From positions 868,001 through 932,000 of the forward strand of contig OX291551.1 of the NCBI GenBank assembly GCA_946406115.1: a stretch of 64,000 nucleotides of DNA. Reading direction: 5' to 3'. The stretch comes from Apoda limacodes. Taxonomy: Eukaryota > Arthropoda > Insecta > Lepidoptera > Limacodidae. Positions 54,901-64,000 of the stretch are shown piece after piece. Position 1 is the stretch's first letter. Every line of letters begins with the position of its first letter. Under the pieces are notes generated by a model. It worked only from the letters and a program-made list of their open reading frames with translations, had not been told where the DNA came from and did no database searches. The position numbers were made by a program, and so were the translations under genes.

Positions 54901-55084
54901 GAGACAGCAGCAGTAGTCTGTTGCCTTGCTCGCACACGATGAGCGCCTACGTATACGCACGCACACCGTCTACAAACAAAAGGTTTTTTGCGCAGAATGA
55001 TTTATTCTGAGGAGCAATACAGAAAGAAACGAAAGAAACAAGATACTCCAACGACCAATCGGAGGCGAGTGAATGAGGAACGTT

Positions 55085-55255
55085 GTGGACATCTTCTTAA
55101 CCCCTGTCAGGCAAAAGAGGTACGGGGGTCGGGGTAAAGACTGACGTTTTCCCCTATGACCCGGGCGAGTCTTAAGGGTGAACGCACTCTCGGTAGTTTT
55201 ATAGAGAGGGCCTACTTTTCAGGCCCCCTGCCAACATAATGGCCACTTTTGAATT
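55085..55255 (-). repeat. Second copy of the jockey-like 3' UTR block
   Basis: GACATCTTCTTAACCCCTGT, GAGGTACGGGGGTCGGGGTA, CCTATGACCCGGGCGAGTCT, CTCGGTAGTTTTATAGAGAG and AACATAATGGCCACTTTTGA repeat 53027-53190 in the same orientation. Here the minus strand continues to an AATAAATCATTCTGCGCAAA end at about 55010. Confidence 0.7.
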
Positions 55256-55556
55256 TTGAGTGAGGAGGCCCGGAGGACCTCGTAGCAGAACTTTGAGGAA
55301 GCTCACGCTGTGCTTTTCGTTAATTCTCTCATTCGATAAAAGTTTTTGATTACGATCAAGCGCTTTAACCTAATTTACAGGCATGTGGTGACACAAATGA
55401 AAGTAGTACAGAAATGTAGTGAAAAGCAAAGGCTATCGAATGATAAAAGTTTGATAATCGTGCGTTTTCGCAATATAGAGTTATAACGACATTTGTTTAA
55501 AAGTTTTACATTTTTAGCCGTTTGCTAACTCGTTATCTTATTAAATCTATAATGTT
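55256..55556. other. No gene recognised
   Basis: Mixed composition; AGGAGGCCCGGAGGACCTCG (55263-55282) is GC-rich, the rest AT-rich. Confidence 0.35.
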
Positions 55557-55754
55557 CTAGCTTACCGGGTAGACGTTGCCTGCATGATACCAACAGCAGC
55601 GCCATCTGCTGAGCTCATTTGTGAATCGAAACCATCCAGGGTGCTACCCAAACGCAGACAAAAAAAAAATCATTCAAATCGGTCCAGCCGTTTAGGTGTA
55701 GTACAGTGACATACACACGTACAATAGAAATATATATTATTATATTAATATAGA
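55557..55754 (-). mobile_element. Helitron-like short element
   Basis: Minus strand: A then TCTATATTAATATAATAATA at the start (55754) and CTACCCGGTAAGCTAG at the end (CTAG 55560-55557), 198 bp. Body: GTCACTGTACTACACCTAAA, CGGCTGGACCGATTTGAATG, GCGCTGCTGTTGGTATCATG. The 5' rule (A^TC) fits; the base after CTAG is A instead of the expected T. Confidence 0.5.
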
Positions 55755-55859
55755 TTATGCTAATATAGTAATGTCTAGTTATATGCTACAATAATAAAAA
55801 GGTTTTAAACAATAAAAAGTAGAAAAAGTTGTAAAAATACAAAAATGGCAATGGGTTCC

Positions 55860-56060
55860 GTGCCTCGAAAGGAAAAAACGGAACCCTTAGAGAATCACTT
55901 TGTTGTCCGTCCGTCTGTTCGTCTGTCAAGACCCTATTTGTCAGGAACGCGTTGAGGTATCAAGTTAAAATTTATATCAAATACTCAGGTTTACTGTCCC
56001 TTGGAGCTGTGAAAAAAAATTAAACTTCTAAGTCAACGAAATCAAAAGATAAATAACGGA
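55860..56060 (+). repeat. 'GGTTCCG' dispersed repeat
   Basis: GGGTTCCGTGCCTCGAAAGG then AACGGAACCC, TTGTTGTCCGTCCGTCTGTT, TCAAGACCC and GAGGTATCAAGTTAAAATTT. Same subfamily as the copy at 63690-64000. Confidence 0.65.
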
Positions 56061-56402
56061 ACGACCGTTTCCGGTGGTCCGGCTCTGGTAAAGGACCGGA
56101 TGATGTAAGAAACGATGGAAGTTTCCAGATATCCACTACTAGGTCCATATCCGCATGTCTATAAAAACCGTATCGTACTCACACTGGCTGCTTTCTTACG
56201 TAGTATCGCCACTGCATCGCGTCGCAACCGTAAATTATGAATGAATATATAAGTGTGCGTGCGTAATTATTATTGGGTTCCAATTTTTCTTACCTACGAT
56301 AACAAAGAGGCATACAAAAAGGTGATCGCCCTTAAAAACCTTTATTAATTTTTTTTTTCTTATTTTCTTATCTTCTAGAAAAATCTTCTCACAGCCCAGT
56401 CA

Positions 56403-58085
56403 TTTTAGGTAAAAAAAGGGGTCAGCCTCGGAATGAAAGATAATAAGCTGTAAATTGGTATAAACCTTTGTTTTGTCGTTCTAAATGTTGTCTCGAAAGT
56501 CACAAGTGCTATCGTGTCCGCGTCTTAAGATATTGAAGGGCAAAGGTCGCAAAAATCGGTTTTTCGTGAATATCTCGCTTTCTATTGCTTAAATGAGATT
56601 TGCACCTATTATAAAAGTTGTAGAGTATAAAATTCTCTACAACTTTTGTTTATACTTTTTTTTCATACGATCAACCGTTTTTGCGGTAGACCGCAAAGAG
56701 TGCGCCGCGTACAGTTATATATGGCCTAATGCAAGGTCAAGCGTGAGTTACGGTTATCAGTACGTTGTATCAAGTTACTTATTTACTAAAAAATTATAAT
56801 TATTAAACAATGCCCATTATTTATGTACTAATTATTAATTATTTATATTTAATTAAAATAAGTGACTTAATTATTTATATTTAACTATAGTATATTAATA
56901 ATTCTGGAATGTATATTTTAGTTATATTTTAAGTTAAAACGACATTATATACGTTTTCTTTAAAACGTGTAAATTTTGTAATACTTATATACCTGGAAAT
57001 ACTTGTCCCTACCCTATGACCTTTTCTATTTATAGCTGGGACAGATTTTCTATTGTATTCAAGGCCACTTTCTCTTTTACAGGACCGCTTTGTATTAGTC
57101 AAGATTTTTCGTTAGTTTGAAATTGTATCTTCGCAACGACGGACGTACGGTTTGTAGGGTATTATAAATAAATTATTAAAAATAAAGATTTTAAGTTAAG
57201 TAAAAGTATATTGGGTTGTGCAATTATAACCGCAATGGCTATTTATAATAAAATAAGTATGAGACAATGTGTCACGGGATATTTATATTTTCATATCGAG
57301 CGCCACCCGGGACGCTGGGAAATCCTGTCCCCCCCTACAAATCGAAATACTAATTTAAAAGGACAGAATCCCACTAAAGTGCCGGAAATAAACCCAATCT
57401 TCATGGGACGTTTGTACCCAAGGTGGGCTTGTTCTTTGTGTGCATAGGATGAAAAATGCTAATGAAAAAAAAACATGATCGAGAAAGTATGATTCAAGGG
57501 ACTCGAGAGGAGTAACCGAAGGATCACATGAGTAGATCTTTAAGAAATATACTATATCTAGACTACCCTAGTCTCATTGCCTTCTTCCCCATGAGGACTG
57601 CATCCCCACACTTCACTATCGTGACATCTCAGATGGAACTTCTCGATCCTCTTCACAAAAACAAGTTAAAACTACTTACTTCAAATTTCGACACTGAAAG
57701 AAGCGTCCACCTTTTAGACGCCCATCACTTCCGACGTGTAGTATGCTTGACCTTGCATTAGGCCATATATAACTGTACGCGGCGCACTCTTCACGGTCTA
57801 CCGCAAAAACGGTTGATCGTATAAAAAACAAGTTCAGACAAAAGTTAAAGAGAATTTTATACTCTGCAACTTTTATAATAGGTGCAAATCTCATTTAAGC
57901 AATAGAAAGCGAGATATTCACGAAAAACCGATTTTTGAGACCTTTGACCTTCAATATCTTAAGACGCGGACACGATAGCACTTGTGACTTTCGAGACAAC
58001 ATTAAGAACGACAAAACAAAGGTTTATACCAATTTACAGCTTATTATCTTTCATTCCGAGGTTGACCCCTAATATGACTGAGCTA
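56403..58085. mobile_element. Element with ~335-bp near-identical terminal inverted repeats
   Basis: The left arm (56403-56750) and right arm (57740-58085) are inverse copies. Shared blocks include CCTCGGAATGAAAGATAATA, CACAAGTGCTATCGTGTCCG, AATCGGTTTTTCGTGAATAT, GAGATTTGCACCTATTATAA, CAACCGTTTTTGCGGTAGAC and GCGCCGCGTACAGTTATATA. Differences are few, mostly single bases. The 1-kb middle is AT-rich with no convincing coding region (57211-57447 and 57528-57761 are short frames without a recognisable domain). The arms even encode mirrored 68-72-codon frames, which are by-products. Architecture (long arms, no gene) suggests a non-autonomous relative of elements like 24073-25832. Target duplication not found. 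Confidence 0.85.
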
Positions 58086-58537
58086 TCAGTCATTTATTGA
58101 TTTAACATATTGTTCTTTTTTGGATATAGTTTTTGTGCCGCCGTAATATTTGTCCCTCCCATTTTAAAGTTTGATTTTAGAGATACTGGAATAGTAATAA
58201 TGTAGTAATGTCGGTAAAAAACATTAACGAAGTATGGAAAAAATTTGTCTCATTATAATTATTTATAAATTATAATTAATTTTTAGTATTTTTACTTACC
58301 ATCATCGTTACTATTTTGCATTTTGTATTGGCTTTTTATCCTGTCTCTCACCAGGGTGTACCCAGGGCCCGGGTAGTGCCTAGTGCGTAAGCGCAAACAT
58401 TCATCTTAGTAAGTAGGTATAGACTTGTGGCCAAAATTGGGAAGTGTGGGTTGATATACTCATTCGTTTAGTTCTTTGTTTCAATATACTAAGGTGACAA
58501 ATACGGCCCTCGTCGTTTTAAGCAGTCACGGTGGCTA
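58086..58537. other. No gene recognised
   Basis: AT-rich to mixed sequence with no signal. Confidence 0.4.
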
Positions 58538-58568
58538 GCGATGCGATGCGATGCGATGCGATGCGATG
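58538..58568 (+). repeat. GCGAT pentanucleotide microsatellite
   Basis: GCGATGCGATGCGATGCGAT and onward, just over six units. Confidence 0.85.
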
Positions 58569-59979
58569 GTAGAGAGGGGACCGGACGTGTGCATAGTTTT
58601 TAACAATTCCTCAGATATACGCGATGGTTAACAACTTAATCCACCGATTTTATCTCGACTAATATTGGCAAAAGTCATCAGTTGGCAGACTCTTTGGTAA
58701 TTTGGTTGAGACTGATCTTTTAGTAAAAGTAAAATAAAATATCAGAAGTCGTAGTAACATCATTTAATTATTTAAAATCAACATTAAAATTAAAATTAAA
58801 AAAATAATGAGGATAAACTAAAAATAACAACAATAAAAATAAAATTTTAATAGACATTATTTGACAGTAAAGTTATTAACAATAGTGTGAATAGCCACAA
58901 CGGATCTTAGTGCAAATGGAGCTTTTTATACAAAATACAAAGTATTTTCTATCAAACAATCTTAAAACTTTTTAAATATAAAAGACTTTTTAACTACAAC
59001 AATTCCAAAATTAGGTAATACAGATCATAGAAACATATATGAAAAAAATAATAATCATAAATTAAAACTATAAACTTAAACCCTAAACCTTTATTGCCCA
59101 AACGCGTGAGCTCGTCTTATCATTATTATCTATTACTACATTTTAATTACACGTCACACCAAAAATACAAAAAAAATCAACAGCTACTGAGTATTAATAT
59201 AATCTTACATCTGACGTCCGAACAATAAAACCCTTTTTAAATTTAATCTCTAATTTATTTTATTATGCTGTCTCTTAAAATGTCGATATTCCTATAGTAC
59301 TATATGAAAGTAAAATACCCAAACTTTAGGTATCGAGCTAATTATCTACATAGAAAATTTTGAGCGAGCCAGCTACTGGAGTTTTACCTTACAAGTGTTA
59401 GTATTTAGGTTAGTTTATTAGTATAGAAAAATTAAACACACTCGTATTATTGTGGCCATAGTTCATTACTGTTAATTTTATCATAATCTTTGAAAAATAT
59501 TCAGCTAACAGAAAAGCAAGTTCATCTAAACTAAACTGCAGGTAATCATTATAATTTTGACTAAGTAAGAATCATGTGTTATGTCAAAAGCAACATAAGA
59601 ATGGGTCGTTAAACGCCTAGGTATAGGTATTACCCAAGTTGACTATCGAGATAAGAAGGAAGACAAACATTTTTCATCTGTTAAGCTTCTTGTAAGTTCT
59701 TTCAACCGCCGCACAGTCTGCGTCAAAATCTGAAAATTAAATTTTATTAAAAAATACCCAATTAAAAGCTGAAGCATACGAAAAGGCAACGTTGCCAACT
59801 ATCAAAAAGTCTTATCCTTTTAGAAATTATTTCCTCGTTTTGTGTGTTAATAAAATACTATTTAAATTGAAAACTATTTTAAACTAGAGAAAATAATACC
59901 TATACCTAAATTTATTAAGACAATGTAATTATTATTAATTACTGGATTTCAACTAAAATTCTTAATTAATTTTAAGGGT
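58569..59979. other. Long AT-rich region, no gene recognised
   Basis: About 1.4 kb with no open frame above 60 codons and no repeat that I can name; includes an A/T-only stretch near 58740-58860. Confidence 0.45.
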
Positions 59980-60390
59980 TCTGTACCCAAAGGGTAAAAA
60001 ACGGGACCCTATTACTAAGACTCCGCTGTCCGTCCGTCCGTCTGCCACTAGGCTGTATCTCATGAACCATGATAGTTAGACAGTTGAAATTATCACAGAA
60101 GATGTATTTCTGTTGCCGCTATAACAACAAATAATAACAAAACAGAATAAAATAAATCCCATACATCAAACGTGATTCTTTTGCTCGATATTGCTAACGG
60201 CAACAGGTAGACGCTTTTTTCAGAATATTTAATTATATATTCACTTAAAAAAAAAAAAAATTAAAATAAAACAAATATGTATTTGAGGGGGGCTCCCATA
60301 CAACAAACGTCATTTTTTTTTGCTGTTTTTATAGATAATGGAACGGAATCCTTCGTGCGCGAGTCCGACTAGCACTTGGCCGATTTTTTC
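59980..60390 (+). repeat. 'GGTTCCG' dispersed repeat, longest copy
   Basis: GGGTTCTGTACCCAAAGGGT, CGGGACCCTATTACTAAGAC, TCCGCTGTCCGTCCGTCCGT, ATCTCATGAACCATGATAGT, GATGTATTTCTGTTGCCGCT, GGGGGGCTCCCATACAACAA and end TTCGTGCGCGAGTCCGACTA then GCACTTGGCCGATTTTTT. It carries an extra inner segment (about 60100-60240) including a second GGCAACAGG phrase and A14. Confidence 0.7.
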
Positions 60391-60835
60391 ATAATAATGT
60401 TCGTGATGTCTATTCTTTACAAGTAAGGCTGAGCTCTTCTTGTGAATTAAAATGATTTCCCGGCAGTCGTCATTACTCACCTTAACCCTTAACCCTAATA
60501 CTCTTAGCGATCGGTCACACGGAAATCTAATTGCACACATAGGTTATAATTTTTTAAAGGGTTTTAAATTTAAGATTACATTTCCAATTCGTAAGTAGAA
60601 TTCTGTGATTTTTGGATTTTTCGGCCTAAACGGTGTTTAAATCCAATACAGTTACCATTACCGCGCGAGTTTGTGTTGTGTATCACGCAATACCACAACA
60701 TACCTACGCGAGCGGCAATGGTAAAAGGCATAAGAAATAATACGTAAAGGCTAAACAATGGATTTGTAACATCAATTCCCTTGAAATTACAAAATAAGCA
60801 CGCCGATTACCGGGTCACGTCTGATTTTTTTTATA
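60391..60835. other. No gene recognised
   Basis: A 76-codon minus frame overlaps the repeat end; no other signal. Confidence 0.35.
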
Positions 60836-60859
60836 TAAAACCGACCGTTTATTGCAGAT

Positions 60860-60889
60860 AGCACTACCAGCCGCACTACTGGTAGTGCT
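60860..60889. repeat. 11-bp perfect hairpin
   Basis: AGCACTACCAG, 8-bp loop, CTGGTAGTGCT. A third AGCACTACCA copy follows at about 60902. Also nearby, AAACCGGCCAAGTGCGAGAA (60963-60982) and GGAGTTCCGTACGA (60983-60996) are a fragment of the GGTTCCG family terminus. Confidence 0.65.
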
Positions 60890-61149
60890 GTTTACAAATG
60901 CTAGCACTACCATGGCACCGTTCAAATGTTTTATAGTACAATCAAGGAAAAAAATACAAAAAGAAACCGGCCAAGTGCGAGAAGGAGTTCCGTACGATCT
61001 AACAAGATTGACGTGTCTTTGTATTTCGATGGATTGACGACGAAAAGATAGTTTTTCCCCACCGACCAACTGAACGGCACAACTAGTGCGGTCGGTGGGA
61101 TATGTCGAGCGTTTATAGTCGTTTTAGTTTTTTATTTTCAATATTATTG

Positions 61150-61985
61150 CAAATGACAGCTGTCAAATTAAAAAAATGATCGATCTCATCAAGGTCTTTA
61201 TTTTTAGTGACAGCTGTCAAACTAGAAAGAGCTATAAGTCCCTAAGTATTGATCTTAGACTAGCAGTTTCCTTGCAGAAATGATAGATCTTATCAAGATC
61301 TTTATTTTTGATGACAGATGTCAAACTAGGAAGAGCTATATCTCCCTAACAATTGATCTTAGACTAGCAGTTTCCTTGCAGAAATGATAGATCTCATCAA
61401 GATCTTTATTTCAAATGACAGCTGTCAAACTAGAAACGGCTTTATCTTCGAAACTATTGATCTTAGATTAGCAGTTTCCTTGCAGAAATGATAGATCTCA
61501 TCAAGATCTTTATTTCAGATGACAGCTGTCAAACTAGAAACGGCTTTATCTTCGAAACTATTGATCTTAGACTAGCAGTTTCCTTGCAGAAATGATAGAT
61601 CTCATCAAGGTCTTTATTTTCGATGTCAGCTGTCAAACTAGAAGAGCTATATCTCCCTAACTATTGATCTTCCTTGCAGAAATGATAGATCTCATCAAGA
61701 TCTTTATTTCAGATGACAGCTGTCAAACTAGAAACGGCTTTATCTTCGAAACTATTGATCTTAGACTAGCAGTTTCCTTGCAGAAATGAGAGATCTCATT
61801 AAGGTCTTTATTTTTGATGATAGCTGTCAAAATAGAAAGAGCTATATCTCCCTAACTATTGATCTTAAACTAGCAGTTTCCTTGCAGAAATGATAGATCT
61901 CATCAAGGTCTTTATTTTTGATGACAGCTGTCAAATTAGAAAGAGCTATATCTCCTTAACAATTGAGCTTAGACTAGCAATTTCA
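61150..61985 (+). repeat. 104-bp tandem array, eight units, each with a TGACAGCTGTCA palindrome
   Basis: Units anchored at GATAGATCTCATCAAG begin at 61178, 61282, 61386, 61490, 61594, 61684, 61788 and 61892; the fifth is short by 14 bp. Each holds GATGACAGCTGTCAAACTAG (some variants ACAGATGTCA, ATAGCTGTCA), CTATTGATCTTAGACTAGCA and GTTTCCTTGCAGAAATGA. Two subtypes alternate irregularly: GAAACGGCTTTATCTTCGAA and GAAAGAGCTATATCTCCCTA. CAGCTG is an E-box core. No stable open frame crosses it. Confidence 0.9.
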
Positions 61986-62329
61986 TATTATAGTGAATCA
62001 AATATTTTTGTATTTTTTAAACCTCTTTGTATTAAACAAACAAAAAAAAACATTTTTGTAATAAAAAAACAAGTTTTTTCTGCCTTAAATTTTGTATAAC
62101 CTAAAAATTTAGCTTTCTTCCAGAAACTTCTGGACCAGTGATAATAACACCCCTTTACTACAATTTCAGGGTATATTTCAACTATAGTATTGATTGGTGC
62201 TAATTCGTAGTCACAGTGTACTTTTATAGGTTTGAACTCCGGAAGCTACGACTTGATCAAACTGAACAAAATGGAGTTACTTTCAGTTTTTTTATCTGTC
62301 ATCAAAGCAAATATTTAAGGAAGAACATT
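61986..62329. other. No gene recognised
   Basis: AT-rich segment between the array and the MULE-like fragment. Confidence 0.35.
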
Positions 62330-62690
62330 GTTTTCTCGACAGAACTGCCTACATCTCCAAGAAGTGTGTAAAGCTGGGCAAACGGTGCTGGGCAGCTGCT
62401 AAAAGTCCCATCCATAAAAATCTCTTTCACATATTTAATTTTCTCGCGTACATCTAAGATGAAAAACTAAAATCCTATTACTTTTAAAACAAAAATCAGC
62501 CAATAGATACTCGTGAAATATTGTCTGGACAACAACATTCACAACATCTTTAAAAGTAGTTCTTGGAACTCCGTTGGCTTCATTTCGTGCATCATATAAG
62601 ATTTTGCTAAACGCAGGTATACTTAGTACAAAGGGATGAACACCACAGTTTTTTGATTTGTTGTCATATGATTTCGTTCGTCACTCTTTT
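62330..62690 (-). pseudogene. MULE-type transposase remnant
   Basis: Minus strand: HEMKPTEFQELLLKML, a hydrophobic stretch, DVRENIKYVKEIF, then MDGTFSSCPAPFAQLYTLLG and a shortened DVGSS-EKT (62430-62330). DGTF-x-x-x-P-x-x-F-x-QLYT is the hallmark of the MULE transposase core, with the Asp as a catalytic residue. Stops interrupt it about every 40 codons and the rest of the core is missing. An alternative is a related transposase-derived host gene fragment. Confidence 0.5.
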
Positions 62691-62865
62691 TTCCCGTCTC
62701 CTTCAATTCAGCCATTTCCTTTAAAGCTATATTTTTTGAAATGTCGGGATTGCAAGTTTGTTGTTTTTTTTTTTCGTCACATCATCGTCTCCCTATAAAG
62801 TTTAAAGACATTAGTAAAAAAGTAGCCAGTTTAAATAAAAATACATATATTTTTTTATACCTCTA

Positions 62866-63475
62866 AGGTGGCAAACAAGCTTGCGGTCCGCCTGATGGTA
62901 AGCGGTCACTGCAGCATAGGGACGCTTGCAATACCTGGGGCATCACTTGCGCGTTGCCGACCCTTAATAACTTCTTTTTTGAAGAACCCCATACTGTAGT
63001 TCTTAGAGGAAACGTTTTCAAAAGAAAAGAGTTTTCGTGGGAGAAAGTTACTCTGAAACTTAACCTAGTCTAGTTTGGCACCTTAGTGATATATCAAAAA
63101 CCGCACTGTACGTGACCATTTAGGTTCTAAGGTGTGAGGATGAACTCCCTGCCGATGGCGAGAGTTGCGATGGTAGAAAGTAGCAGTAGGCATAATTTCG
63201 AATAATTCCTCAGAACACATCCTATTATACAATCAGTAGAACACACACATAGGGGCAAAGTCTCTCCTCAGTCCTATGGGAGCAGCAACCTTTGCCCCGA
63301 GTACTGCTTCGCTCTGTGGAGTACTCCAAGTTTTTTGTTTTTTTGTTTCACCTTGTCTTGCAAATTATCTCGAAGCTGAACATTGCTTAAAATGTCAATA
63401 CCAAGTATCCCAATGCCTAATCTATATATCTTACGTAGGTACTTACCTTTAGAGTCACTGTCCCTAAACATTTGG
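62866..63475 (-). pseudogene. LINE A third copy, C-terminal fragment with deletion
   Basis: Minus strand, starting at 63475: YRLGIGILGIDILSNVQLRD, LQDKVKQKNKKLGVLHRAKQ, SGQRLLL. Then a deletion of about 50 codons, then CSEELFEIMPTATFYHR, HTLEPKWSRTV and, after a short insertion-like stretch at 63005-63095, the family 3' end TACCATCAGGCGGACCGCAA. Unlike the other copies, a 35-45 bp block (around 63050-63090) is extra. Confidence 0.75.
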
Positions 63476-63689
63476 TTTTTCTATAATTGGAACATCTCCA
63501 AATAGATTCTCCATTTTTATATTTTTTAAGGAGATGGTATTTATTTAGATTTGCCTCGCTTTATATTTAAAAGTGTGTTATATGTGAATCACAATCATCC
63601 ATTATTTTCATTTTTTTTTTACAGGAACTATTTACTTTCGATGTCCCTGTAACTCAGAATCTTTATAACCTCCGGACTTGTAATCCATT
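63476..63689. other. AT-rich spacer
   Basis: No coding signal. Confidence 0.35.
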
Positions 63690-64000
63690 TTTAGGGTTCC
63701 GTACCGCAAAAGGAAAAAATGGGTTCCTTTTGTTATAGGATAACTTTGTTGTCCGTCTGTCTGTCTGTCAAGACCCTTTATCTCTGGAACACGTGAAGGT
63801 ATCAAGTTGAAATTACTATCAAATATCTCTAAGGTCTAAGGTCCTTTGAAGCTGTAAAAAAATCAAGCTTCTAAGTTGATGCAATAAAAAATACGGCGAA
63901 ATACGGCCATTTTGTCGTATATTTAAATCAAACATTAAAAAAAAGATAGTCTGTCTGTCTGATAAAACCCTTTTATTCAAGACCGTGTAGAGGTATCAAG
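63690..64000 (+). repeat. 'GGTTCCG' dispersed repeat, runs off the window end
   Basis: TTAGGGTTCCGTACCGCAAA, GGAAAAAATGGGTTCC, TTGTTGTCCGTCTGTCTGTC, AAGACCC, GGTATCAAGTTGAAAT. A second partial start (GTCTGTCTGTCTGATAAAAC and GAGGTATCAAG) near 63950-64000 suggests a duplicated body. The copy is cut by the window boundary. Confidence 0.65.

Noticed and set aside
57211..57761. Possible host exons inside the long-TIR element
   Set aside because: Short frames with no splice-site consistency or domain; AT-rich surroundings.
56593..57894. Two similar 68-72-codon proteins (MRFAPIIKV...) on opposite strands
   Set aside because: They are the same inverted-repeat arm read on each side; the encoded frames differ by many substitutions and have no known domain.
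61150..61985. CRISPR-like or terminator array
   Set aside because: Whole 104-bp units repeat, with no unique spacers; this is a tandem repeat.

Overview
This window looks like nuclear DNA of an insect, most likely a moth or butterfly (Lepidoptera). It is AT-rich. It is packed with decayed non-LTR retrotransposons, mariner, hAT-type and PIF/Harbinger transposons, Helitron-like ends and short inverted-repeat elements of kinds common in lepidopteran genomes. I found no prokaryotic operon structure, CRISPR array, rRNA or tRNA gene. No complete host gene is visible; the best hints are a five-codon first exon with a good splice donor on the minus strand near 18.6 kb and a CpG-rich patch at 37.3-38.2 kb. 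Element names rest on protein motifs read by eye; clade names are provisional.

0.4-13.9 kb is a nested LINE cluster. A minus-strand LINE ('C') seems to be cut into two parts, 10943-13840 (ORF1, endonuclease, reverse transcriptase start) and 2036-2740 (reverse transcriptase end). The parts are complementary at the break. Between them lie a plus-strand LINE 'A' (about 4.1-7.13 kb), a plus-strand LINE 'B' ORF2 (7.78-10.94 kb, ending in a TATC tail) and a separate ORF1-type gene (2928-3658). 14-23.4 kb holds another plus LINE ('D', 16.4-18.3 kb), a tandem pair of Helitron-like repeats, and head-to-head second copies of LINE A (minus) and LINE B (plus).

24.0-25.9 kb holds an element with 200-bp inverted repeats. 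It carries a broken gene for a large protein with a cysteine-rich CXC (tesmin/TSO1-like) end and a conserved GCDTTS motif. 26-38 kb is a mosaic of small inverted-repeat elements (one hAT-like with a 7-bp target duplication, one with TAA and one with TTA duplications, one foldback with 112-bp arms), minisatellites (42 bp x 9, 27 bp x 3, 15 bp x 8), Helitron-like ends and many copies of a 'GGTTCCG' repeat family.

38.7-41.7 kb is a decayed PIF/Harbinger transposon. Its plus-strand transposase and minus-strand MADF-like protein have interleaved exons: each gene's exon lies in the other's intron. Two mariner loci follow (42.1-43.15 and 48.7-49.94 kb; the second is a mariner inserted in another), then an hAT-type remnant, a 726-bp TIR element and a minus LINE ('E', 45.6-47.7 kb). 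53-55.3 kb is a second nested LINE site. 56.4-58.1 kb is a 1.7-kb element with inverted repeats of about 335 bp that are still very alike, so it is probably recent. 61.1-62.0 kb is an array of eight 104-bp units each centred on a palindrome. A MULE-like transposase remnant and a third LINE A copy close the window.

The genes here do not form a host pathway. They are mobile-element enzymes (endonuclease/reverse transcriptase, DDE/DDD transposases and their DNA-binding partners), nearly all inactivated by stops, frameshifts and deletions. The window reads as an old transposon graveyard with a few younger insertions.
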